Shown here piece by piece: positions 1 through 5,624 of a stretch of DNA of 5,631 bases. Source of the stretch: CAYXPG01 sp964564845. Its GTDB lineage: Bacteria; Planctomycetota; Phycisphaerae; Sedimentisphaerales; Anaerobacaceae. The position numbers were made by a program, and so were the translations under genes. The notes under the pieces are model-generated. The model saw only the letters and a program-made list of their open reading frames with translations. It was not told where the DNA came from and ran no database searches. Within the stretch, counting starts at the first letter, position 1, and every line of letters starts with the position of its first letter. Location of the stretch: positions 1-5,631 of the forward strand of contig CAZMCN010000127.1 of assembly GCA_964564845.1 (NCBI GenBank). Direction: 5' to 3'.

Positions 1-268
1 TAAAACCGCTTTGACGGTCGGCGTGGGAACAGTTATGGACGCTGAGGAAGTTGTGCTCATTGTCAACGGGCATAAGAAGGCCTGGGCACTGCATCAGGCC
101 ATTGAAGAAGGTATAAATCATATGTGGACGAGCAGCGCCCTGCAAACGCACCCGAAAGGTATTATCGTCTGCGATGAAGAAGCTGCGGCAGAACTGAAGG
201 TCGGCACGGCAAACTATTTCAAAGATATAGAATCAGCCAATCTTGACCCTGCAACGCTGTTAAAATAA
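1..268 (+). CDS. nagB: Glucosamine-6-phosphate deaminase, C-terminal part (5' end outside window)
   Basis: NagB converts glucosamine-6-phosphate to fructose-6-phosphate and ammonia in the cytoplasm, feeding amino sugars from chitin or cell-wall recycling into glycolysis. Only the last 88 full codons are present; the frame runs in from the left edge with the first whole codon at position 2, so the TTG at 11 is an internal Leu and not a start. The family signature is clear: KTALTVGVGT at the edge, then NHMWTSSALQTHPKG and VCDEEAAAELKV, closely matching the C-terminal part of E. coli NagB, followed by the usual YFKDIE-type ending. The Lys at codon 2-4 aligns with the phosphate-binding Lys of the E. 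coli enzyme. The catalytic Asp/His/Glu residues lie upstream, outside the window, so activity cannot be judged. The gene ends 36 bp before the stop of a convergent gene. Confidence 0.93.
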   Translation, partial: KTALTVGVGTVMDAEEVVLIVNGHKKAWALHQAIEEGINHMWTSSALQTHPKGIIVCDEEAAAELKVGTANYFKDIESANLDPATLLK

Positions 269-304
269 ACCGCCCAACCCGAACGCTTCAAATTCTGTTC
301 TTAC

Positions 305-1576
305 TTAAGGACTCCGCCGTCGGCCGGGTGGCCGTCTTGGCGGGGCAGCTTCGGGTTTCGGCTCCTTACCGGGGGGATAAACAATGTTTGCATCTTCAAC
401 AAGTGATTTGACATAGTTAATAGCAATCTCATCCTGCTTCTCTCCTGTCAGCCTGTTTATTATTTCATCCCTGGCCTGTTCAAAGGTCGTAACAGTGGCT
501 TCTTTGTGGTCTGTAACTTTTATTATGTGATAGCCGAATCTGGTTTTGACAACATTGCTGACCTGCCCGACTTCCAGCCCGAAGGCTGCTTTCTCAAATG
601 GTGGTACCATTCGTCCTTTTGCAAAGAATTCCAAGTCGCCGCCTTTGGCCGCTGAAGAACAGGCGGAATTTGCCCTGGCCAGCTCTGCGAAATCGGCGCC
701 GGCCTTAATCTCCTCAAGCAATTGCTCGGCCTTTGCTTTTGCTGCGGCATCGGCCTCATTCGGGTCTGTGTTAGGGTCGGATTCATCAGGTTTTATGAGG
801 ATATGACTTGCTCTGACCTGTTCGGGGCTCTTGTATCGGCCTTCATTTTTAGTATAAAAAGCCCTCGCATCTTCCTCGGTTATATTGACCTTGCCGGCTA
901 TTTCGGGTTCGACAAGTCTCGTAAAAGCCAGCCTTTTTGGGAACTGCATCATCTCCTTCCATTTTTCGAAGGTGCTTCCGTGAGATTCTATCAATATCTT
1001 GAGCTCCTCGAGTGTCAGGCCCTCGCTGACAGCGATTTTCTTGATGTAGCCATCTACTTCATCTTCAGTAACGACTATATTAGCTTCTTTAATCTTGGTA
1101 TCCACCAGTTGCGCTTCAATCAACTCATTCAGGGCGTCTCTTCTAATTTTTTCTTTGTAGCTTTCAAGGATATGAGGGGGCCAGTTTCTATTTTTTGATA
1201 TCTGTTCAATCCTCGGCGCTATCAAGTCGTCTATCTGTTTTTCGGTAATATCAACCCCGTTAACGGTAACTGCAACGTCTGTATCAACCGTCTCGGGGGT
1301 TGTTTCAGTAACAGTGGGTTCGGGTTCAGCAGGTTTCTCGGTAACAGGAGGCTTGGGCTCAGCGGGTTTCTCGGTAACAGGGGAATTAGGCTCAGCGGGA
1401 GTTTCTGCAACAGCAGGTTCCGGCTCAGCAGGTTTCTCGGCAATAGCGGGACCGGGCTCAGCAATAACGGTTTTTGCTTCAACAGGGGGGGCCTGCGATT
1501 CGCAACCGGCAAAAAACAAGGAAGCCAACATTGTAAAACAAGCTAAAAACCCCAAGCTAAAAGAATAAAGTTTCAT
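305..1576 (-). CDS. Lipid-anchored parvulin-type peptidyl-prolyl isomerase (SurA/PrsA-like foldase)
   Basis: Predicted envelope chaperone that isomerises prolyl bonds in exported proteins. The 423-residue protein starts with a lipoprotein signal peptide: Lys2, a hydrophobic stretch over residues 4-22, and a lipobox FFAGC with Cys25 as the lipidated residue. A Pro/Glu-rich linker of five 11-residue repeats (39-93) follows, then a SurA-N-like helical domain (about 101-248) opening with VNGVDITEKQIDDLI, then a PpiC/rotamase domain (about 251-356). The parvulin active site appears complete by comparison with Pin1: His258 in ASHIL, Cys306 in SACSSAAKGGDL, Met323, Phe327 and His350 in FGYHIIKV. A DPNTDPNE loop is inserted after the first strand (about 264-276). 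The C-terminus is an unusual Pro/Arg tail (412-423). The ATG is supported by AAGGA seven bases upstream (plus-strand 1584-1588). Domain order resembles PrsA and SurA, but orthology to either is not shown, so no symbol is given. Confidence 0.9.
   Translation of the reverse strand: MKLYSFSLGFLACFTMLASLFFAGCESQAPPVEAKTVIAEPGPAIAEKPAEPEPAVAETPAEPNSPVTEKPAEPKPPVTEKPAEPEPTVTETTPETVDTDVAVTVNGVDITEKQIDDLIAPRIEQISKNRNWPPHILESYKEKIRRDALNELIEAQLVDTKIKEANIVVTEDEVDGYIKKIAVSEGLTLEELKILIESHGSTFEKWKEMMQFPKRLAFTRLVEPEIAGKVNITEEDARAFYTKNEGRYKSPEQVRASHILIKPDESDPNTDPNEADAAAKAKAEQLLEEIKAGADFAELARANSACSSAAKGGDLEFFAKGRMVPPFEKAAFGLEVGQVSNVVKTRFGYHIIKVTDHKEATVTTFEQARDEIINRLTGEKQDEIAINYVKSLVEDANIVYPPGKEPKPEAAPPRRPPGRRRSP
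1298..1462 (-). repeat. Five tandem 33-bp units encoding an 11-residue Pro/Glu linker repeat
   Basis: Residues 39-93 of the parvulin lipoprotein consist of five consecutive 11-residue units with consensus AEPxPxVxEKP: AEPGPAIAEKP, AEPEPAVAETP, AEPNSPVTEKP, AEPKPPVTEKP and AEPEPTVTETT. The DNA repeats with the same 33-bp period (for example, the plus strand repeatedly reads ctcagc followed by gggtttctcggtaac or variants). Such Pro-rich acidic segments usually act as extended spacers lifting a domain away from the membrane; that role is inferred here. The unit-to-unit changes are mostly substitutions, so copy number may vary among relatives by slippage or recombination. Confidence 0.9.
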
Positions 1577-1635
1577 AATTGTGTCCTTCCATTATTCAAA
1601 CAGTAAAATTACTTCACAGCCAAACGCAAAAAGCG

Positions 1636-1664
1636 ATTATTCCACCCAAAAACAGAGAAGTCAA
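1636..1664 (-). promoter_or_regulatory. Predicted sigma70-type promoter of the parvulin lipoprotein gene
   Basis: Read on the minus strand, TTGACT (plus 1659-1664, 5 of 6 consensus) and AATAAT (plus 1636-1641, 5 of 6) are separated by exactly 17 bases. Transcription would begin near 1629, giving a leader of about 50 nt before the ATG at 1576. The match is by eye; planctomycete promoter consensus is not well fixed, so this remains a prediction. Confidence 0.55.
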
Positions 1665-1670
1665 CATTTT

Positions 1671-1690
1671 ATTTTACTTTATTTTACTTT
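1671..1690. repeat. Two perfect tandem copies of a 10-bp AT-rich unit
   Basis: The unit attttacttt occurs twice in direct succession, just upstream of the predicted -35 box of the leftward promoter. In that position, AT-rich DNA can act as an UP-element-like enhancer of promoter strength, but it could equally be a simple slippage repeat without function. Confidence 0.7.
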
Positions 1691-1850
1691 TTCGGCTTTC
1701 AAAACCGGGGGATTTGTACGGCGCGGGATTGCGAAAACCGGGCGTAAAAAGACGTTTAACGAAACAGAAGTTCGGGGACTTGAGCAATCGAAGGCAAAAT
1801 CCTGCAAATCCCAATTTTATGTATCCGGCGTAATAAAAAACAAGATTGTT
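1691..1850. other. Gene-free spacer between the divergent promoters
   Basis: This 160-bp stretch lies between the leftward foldase promoter and the rightward purF promoter. Short open frames cross it, but they lack a ribosome site, recognisable protein character or conserved motifs. The only structure seen is a 9-bp direct repeat AAAACCGGG (1701-1709 and 1734-1742, 33 bp apart), which might be an operator pair for a dimeric regulator or chance. I see no tRNA, known riboswitch core or terminator here. Confidence 0.5.
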
Positions 1851-1879
1851 TTGACTTGCTGCGGCTGATTTACTACACT
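1851..1879 (+). promoter_or_regulatory. Predicted sigma70-type promoter of purF-purM
   Basis: TTGACT (1851-1856, 5 of 6 consensus) and TACACT (1874-1879, 4 of 6) are separated by exactly 17 bases. Transcription would start near 1886-1889, giving a leader of about 87 nt before the preferred purF start at 1975. This placement also argues that everything from about 1890 to 1974 is untranslated leader. Confidence 0.6.
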
Positions 1880-1889
1880 ATTGCCTTGA

Positions 1890-1949
1890 CAGGTTCGGTA
1901 GGCTTCCGCATCAACCTGGGCTCCATTTTGCCATCTTTAGCAAAATGGG
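1890..1949 (+). promoter_or_regulatory. Structured 5' leader of purF: two consecutive hairpins
   Basis: Hairpin 1 pairs CAGGTT (1890-1895) with AACCTG (1913-1918), extended by CGG (1896-1898) with CCG (1906-1908) across a four-base bulge. Hairpin 2 pairs CCATTTTGC (1923-1931) with GCAAAATGG (1940-1948) as nine perfect pairs plus a possible U-G pair (1922/1949) around an eight-base loop. Neither is followed by a T-run, so neither resembles a simple terminator. Hairpin 2 swallows the in-frame ATG at 1945. The leader starts about where the predicted transcript starts. It could be a cis-regulatory RNA for purine genes, but I could not match it to the guanine/adenine or ZTP riboswitch cores. Confidence 0.45.
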
Positions 1950-1965
1950 ACCCCTTATTAAATAC

Positions 1966-1970
1966 GAGGA
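1966..1970 (+). promoter_or_regulatory. Ribosome binding site that decides the purF start
   Basis: GAGGA sits four bases upstream of the ATG at 1975. The in-frame ATG at 1945 has no purine-rich site before it and lies inside a hairpin, so 1975 is preferred. Confidence 0.7.
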
Positions 1971-1974
1971 TTTA

Positions 1975-3423
1975 ATGTCTCTTGACAAAAAAGAAGAATG
2001 TGGTCTTTTCGGCATTTTCGGGGACGATGAAGCCGTTCAAAAGACCTATTTTGGTCTGCACAGTCTTCAGCACCGCGGCCAGGAATCCGCAGGAATCGCC
2101 TCGAGTAACGGGGAGATAATCCGGTGTTACGCCGGTATGGGTATGGTAAGGAGGGTTTTTCGCAGAGGCTCGGGGCTTCTAACCAAATTAGCTAACCCCA
2201 TTGCAATCGGGCACGTGCGGTATTCGACTACAGGTTCTTCCAAGGCCTGCAACAGCCAGCCGTTCCTGACTGAGTACTCCCGCGGACAGGTGGCGTTGGC
2301 ACATAACGGCAATCTTATAAACGCATCCCTTCTGCGGGACGAATACGAGGCGTACGGCAGTATCTTCAAATCCACTTCCGATACGGAAATAATTACTCAT
2401 CTGCTTGCCAAGCCGACACATATCAGCAAACCTGACCCGCTGGCACATGTGCTTAACCATCTGCAGGGGGCGTATTGTCTGCTGTTTTTATTTGCCGACC
2501 GAATTGAGGCAGCCCGCGACCCTTACGGCGTTCGTCCTCTTTGCATAGGACAAACGCAAAACGGCAGTTACGTCATCGCCAGCGAAACGTGCGCTTTTGA
2601 TGCGATAAAAGCAGAGTTTATTCGTGAAGTAGAACCCGGTGAAATCATTACCCTCGCTCAAAATGGTCTGGAGAGCAGATTTTTCGTTAAAAGCGGCACT
2701 GTAACACCTTCACACTGCACATTCGAGCACGTTTATTTCGCCAAGCAGAGCAGCACTATTTTCGGCGAAAACGTGCACGAGTTCAGAAAAAAACTCGGAA
2801 GGCAACTGGCAAAAGAGCATCCCGCCGATGCCGACCTTGTAATACCTGTGCCGGATTCAGGAACGTCTGCTGCAATAGGATACTCAGAACAAAGCAAGCT
2901 GCCTTTCGATATGGGACTGATACGAAGCCATTATGTGGGCAGGACGTTTATCTCGCCGAGCCAGGATTTAAGACAGTTCGAGGTCGAGCTTAAACTGGCG
3001 GTTGTAAAAGAAACCATCAAAAACAAACGTGTGGTGGTAGTGGACGATTCAATCGTTCGAGGCACAACCACAAGAGGCAAGATAAGAGCACTGCGCGAGG
3101 CAGGGGCAAAAGAAATCCATATGCGCGTGAGCTGTCCGCCGCTGAGGCACCCGTGTTTTTATGGCGTGGATTTCCCGACTAAAGAAGAGCTGCTGGCAAA
3201 TAATCGCAACCTTGAACAAATCAAGGAATTTCTTGAAGTGGACAGTATCGGCTATACTTCACTGGAGGGGTTGTTATCCTGTGCTGTTCTGCCGAAAGAC
3301 CATTATTGCACCGCCTGCTGGACAGGCAAATACAGGATACCGGTAGATATAGCCCTTAATAAATTTGCAATGGAACGCTATCAACTGCAAATGTTTGACG
3401 ACTGGCCCGAAACAGATGAGTAA
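1975..3423 (+). CDS. purF: Amidophosphoribosyltransferase, propeptide and Fe-S class
   Basis: PurF catalyses the committed first step of de novo purine synthesis: PRPP plus glutamine gives 5-phosphoribosylamine. From the 1975 start it is 482 residues, normal for the family. An eight-residue propeptide (MSLDKKEE) precedes Cys9, the N-terminal nucleophile expected to be exposed by self-cleavage. The glutaminase domain shows LQHRGQESAG (31-40), GHVRYST (79-85), HNGNL (110-114) and SDTE (135-138). The phosphoribosyltransferase domain carries the PRPP loop VVVVDDSIVRGTT (353-365). Cys248, Cys394 (HPCFYG), Cys445 and Cys448 (YCTAC) align with the 4Fe-4S ligands of Bacillus subtilis PurF, so an oxygen-sensitive cluster is likely. 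An alternative ATG at 1945 would add ten residues with no ribosome site and no family precedent I know of. It leads purM, overlapping it by 8 bp. Purine nucleotide feedback inhibition is known for the family. Confidence 0.95.
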   Translation: MSLDKKEECGLFGIFGDDEAVQKTYFGLHSLQHRGQESAGIASSNGEIIRCYAGMGMVRRVFRRGSGLLTKLANPIAIGHVRYSTTGSSKACNSQPFLTEYSRGQVALAHNGNLINASLLRDEYEAYGSIFKSTSDTEIITHLLAKPTHISKPDPLAHVLNHLQGAYCLLFLFADRIEAARDPYGVRPLCIGQTQNGSYVIASETCAFDAIKAEFIREVEPGEIITLAQNGLESRFFVKSGTVTPSHCTFEHVYFAKQSSTIFGENVHEFRKKLGRQLAKEHPADADLVIPVPDSGTSAAIGYSEQSKLPFDMGLIRSHYVGRTFISPSQDLRQFEVELKLAVVKETIKNKRVVVVDDSIVRGTTTRGKIRALREAGAKEIHMRVSCPPLRHPCFYGVDFPTKEELLANNRNLEQIKEFLEVDSIGYTSLEGLLSCAVLPKDHYCTACWTGKYRIPVDIALNKFAMERYQLQMFDDWPETDE

Positions 3424-4483
3424 ATATATAAGCTATGAGCAGTCCGGCGTCAGTATCGACGCCAATGACGAGATGGTTGAGCGAATCACCGGTTTTGTTG
3501 CCAGCACTTTCGGGCCAAGAGTTATGGCTTCAAAAGCCGGCTTTGCGGGGATGTTTCGGCTGGACTACGACGAAAAGCTCTTCAAGAAAAACTACAAGAA
3601 CCCTGTCCTTGTTGCCTGTACAGATGGCGTGGGCAGCAAAGTTCAGTTGGCCGCACAAGCAAAGAAATTCGACACAGTCGGGATCGACCTTGTAGCGATG
3701 AACGTCAACGATATGCTCGCCCATGGTGCCGAACCGCTGTTTTTTCTCGATTATTTAGCCGTCCACAAATTAGAGCCGAAAATAATAACAGAAATGGTAA
3801 AAGGCGTTGCGGCGGGGTGCCGATTGGCCGACTGTGCACTCATCGGCGGGGAGACCGCTGAAATGCCCGACACCTACCGAAGGGGTGATTTCGATATGGC
3901 CGGATTTGCCGTCGGGATAGTAGAGAAGAAAAAAATCATCAACGGAAAAACAATCAGAAAAGGAGATGTGATTTTAGGACTGGCCTCAAGCGGGCTGCAC
4001 AGTAACGGTTATACGCTCGTACGTAATATCTGTTTTAAGAAGTATGGAATGAAGATGACCGATACTCCCGACGGGCTCGACGGAGCTGTGCTGGGTAATG
4101 CGTTGTTAGAGCCGACACGAATTTATGTCCGGCCGATAGTTAAACTCTTATCACAATACAAAGTCAAGCGCATCGTCCACGGGATGGCACATATAACAGG
4201 CGGAGGATTAGTGGGAAATATACCTCGCATACTGCCAAGTGACTGCAATGCCGTTATAAAAAAATCGAACTGGCCGGTACCAAACATATTTACATTCCTG
4301 CAAACAAAAGGCCCCGTTGAAGCCGATGAGATGTACAGAGTCTTTAATATGGGGATAGGGTTCGTGCTGATAGTGGCGGAGGATTTCGCCAACTCGCTCG
4401 TGAAAAAACTGACCAGATACGGCCAGCAGGTTTACAGGATAGGCCGAATTACTACCGGCACCGGCAAAGTGATTCTCAAATAA
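3416..4483 (+). CDS. purM: Phosphoribosylformylglycinamidine cyclo-ligase (AIR synthetase)
   Basis: PurM closes the imidazole ring in purine synthesis: FGAM plus ATP gives AIR, ADP and phosphate, in the cytoplasm. The 355-residue product matches the family along its full length: SYEQSGVSIDA near the N-terminus, CTDGVGSK (68-75), the dimer and nucleotide-site segment GIDLVAMNVND (89-99), FFLDY (109-113), GGETAEMP (144-151), SSGLHSNGY (191-199), HITGGGL (259-265) and FNMGIGF (310-316). No expected motif is missing. The ATG at 3416 overlaps the end of purF by 8 bp and aligns with known N-termini; an in-frame ATG at 3365 would add 17 residues encoded inside purF with no family counterpart. There is no clear ribosome site before 3416, so translation is probably coupled to purF. 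Family enzymes act as homodimers. Confidence 0.95.
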   Translation: MSKYISYEQSGVSIDANDEMVERITGFVASTFGPRVMASKAGFAGMFRLDYDEKLFKKNYKNPVLVACTDGVGSKVQLAAQAKKFDTVGIDLVAMNVNDMLAHGAEPLFFLDYLAVHKLEPKIITEMVKGVAAGCRLADCALIGGETAEMPDTYRRGDFDMAGFAVGIVEKKKIINGKTIRKGDVILGLASSGLHSNGYTLVRNICFKKYGMKMTDTPDGLDGAVLGNALLEPTRIYVRPIVKLLSQYKVKRIVHGMAHITGGGLVGNIPRILPSDCNAVIKKSNWPVPNIFTFLQTKGPVEADEMYRVFNMGIGFVLIVAEDFANSLVKKLTRYGQQVYRIGRITTGTGKVILK

Positions 4484-4486
4484 TCC

Positions 4487-4513
4487 ACCCCGCCCCTGCC
4501 GAAGGGGCGGGGT
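4487..4513 (+). terminator. Strong GC hairpin after purM without a T-run (terminator-like or translational control)
   Basis: ACCCCGCCCCT (4487-4497) pairs perfectly with AGGGGCGGGGT (4503-4513), an 11-bp stem with a five-base loop (GCCGA). It begins three bases after the purM stop. A classical intrinsic terminator needs a U-tract, but TTCACTG and then the next gene's ATG follow instead. It may stabilise the 3' end of the purF-purM message, act as a partial attenuator, or hide the start region of the downstream gene, whose only SD-like sequence (GGGG 4509-4512) is in the stem. It could also be one copy of a dispersed palindrome. The hairpin itself is certain; its role is not. Confidence 0.6.
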
Positions 4514-4519
4514 TCACTG

Positions 4520-5536
4520 ATGAAAAGCATGAATAAAAACCTGAGCAAGTTATTTGCAGCAGCGATACTGTATGCCGGGTTTGCCGCATATTTGTATCAG
4601 CCGCATTTCAGAAACTTCGACAAACAGCAATACCTGCTGCTTGTAAACGTTTGCGCAGCTTCTTTAGGCTGCTTTGTGCTCAGTCGGCGGTGGGTGGGGG
4701 CGTTTGGGGGAGCGTTTTTTGCCGGCGCAATTTACGGCTTCGGCCCGTTTATGCTGGGGCTGGGTAAATACCATCCGACGGCGGGTTTCATAGCCGCCGC
4801 AATACCGTGGCTTCTTTGTCCTGCCGTATTCGGCCCAACAGCCAAATGGCGATGGCTGAGAACGCCGCTTGCCGCTCTGCCATTTTTGGTAGTTGTGCTA
4901 TTTTTCGAGGTTGCCGCCCGCTGTGGCCTTTTCCCGATTCCAATACAAACAAGGCTGCAATCAGCCGATTTGGCAGGATTGGCGGCTCCACTGGTTGCGG
5001 CTAAGCGAAATTTAACTTTAATCGGCTTTTACCACGTTCCAGTAGCGGCGCTCGTAATAGGTTTTTCAATGATGCTTGCGGCCCGGCGAGTTGGTGTGAT
5101 ATTTATCTTTTGCATCGGCACAATACTGGCCTTTTGTGGACCCCTGCTGAACACAAGTTCGCTTATCTGGCTGAGTCTGCCGGTGCTGTGCTGCTCGATA
5201 CTCATCGGTGAGGGACTCCAGGGATTTACCTCAGCGGGTTTTGCCGACAGGAAATGGCTGCTGGGCGCTACGGCAATAATGGGGCTCCTGGCGGTTTGTA
5301 CGCTTCTATCGGCGACAAAATATTACAAAGTAATCGCCGGTCTGGGGGCCGGATACGCAGACATGCTTGTTCAAACCGCCGGGATGTACGTACTCGGTGC
5401 GATAGCTGCCGGGATAGTCCTATTCATCGTAAGTGCAAGACTTCGCTGCCGCCGGCTGCGATGGGCTGTACTGTACTCGGCGGTGACAGTTGATATATTC
5501 TTTGGCGCAACGTTTATCGTTGATAAAATTCTCTAA
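4520..5536 (+). CDS. Polytopic membrane protein of unknown function
   Basis: I do not recognise the family with confidence. The 338-residue product is strongly hydrophobic with roughly nine to eleven membrane segments, near residues 9-26, 37-55, 59-80, 86-104, 115-133, 168-187, 191-209, 213-229, 246-264, 284-304 and 315-333. Charged clusters (KWRWLR 109-114, AARR 187-190, RLRCRRLR 307-314) mark probable cytoplasmic loops. Residues 59-100 (a Gly/Ala-rich helix, then YGFGPFMLG, a His, and a helix with PWLL) faintly recall the mid-membrane part of GT-C/YfhO-like membrane glycosyltransferases, but the acidic first-loop catalytic motif and periplasmic domain of those enzymes are not seen, so no function is assigned. 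The start may be 4520 or the ATG at 4529; neither has a free Shine-Dalgarno site. It follows purM on the same strand after a 36-bp gap filled by a hairpin; a functional tie to purine synthesis is not indicated. Confidence 0.8.
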   Translation: MKSMNKNLSKLFAAAILYAGFAAYLYQPHFRNFDKQQYLLLVNVCAASLGCFVLSRRWVGAFGGAFFAGAIYGFGPFMLGLGKYHPTAGFIAAAIPWLLCPAVFGPTAKWRWLRTPLAALPFLVVVLFFEVAARCGLFPIPIQTRLQSADLAGLAAPLVAAKRNLTLIGFYHVPVAALVIGFSMMLAARRVGVIFIFCIGTILAFCGPLLNTSSLIWLSLPVLCCSILIGEGLQGFTSAGFADRKWLLGATAIMGLLAVCTLLSATKYYKVIAGLGAGYADMLVQTAGMYVLGAIAAGIVLFIVSARLRCRRLRWAVLYSAVTVDIFFGATFIVDKIL

Positions 5537-5612
5537 GCAGCCATACCACCAATGAATATTACAAGTCGTTTTTTCTAATACTGCACTTTCCAAGAAAATT
5601 GACGTTAGTTTA

Positions 5613-5624
5613 GCTCTTTAACAA
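5613..5624 (+). promoter_or_regulatory. boxA-like antitermination element (possible rRNA operon leader)
   Basis: GCTCTTTAACAA matches the boxA element of the E. coli rRNA operon leaders base for base over 12 positions, and the following CTGATA resembles the CTGAATA-like bases often seen after boxA upstream of 16S genes. In such leaders boxA RNA binds NusB/NusE (S10) and helps polymerase resist Rho-dependent termination. The element is on the plus strand, so an rRNA operon would begin beyond the right edge. A possible -10 box TCTAAT lies at 5574-5579 but its -35 partner is poor. The rest of the 95-bp tail after the membrane protein gene shows no gene and no hairpin before its T-run (5569-5574). 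Confidence 0.5.

Noticed and set aside
269..304. Intrinsic terminator between nagB and the convergent lipoprotein gene
   Set aside because: The 36-bp gap holds no inverted repeat followed by a T-run; the only nearby palindrome is inside the lipoprotein coding end.
722..1198. 158-codon plus-strand open frame
   Set aside because: It lies fully antisense to the well-supported parvulin lipoprotein gene and shows no recognisable motifs.
1314..1568. Plus-strand open frame with a Gly/Ser/Ala-rich repetitive product, reminiscent of an elastic or cell-wall repeat protein
   Set aside because: It is the antisense reading of the Pro/Glu repeat of the lipoprotein gene; the repeat character comes from that gene, and there is no ribosome site or family match.
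1581..1868. 95-codon open frame across the intergenic region
   Set aside because: No ribosome site, low-complexity composition, it overlaps both predicted promoters, and its product has no recognisable domain.
1886..1921. ZTP (pfl) or purine riboswitch in the purF leader
   Set aside because: Only a split CCGC...CCTGGGC resembles the ZTP core; the 5' half and pseudoknot partners are missing, and the purine riboswitch junction sequences are absent.
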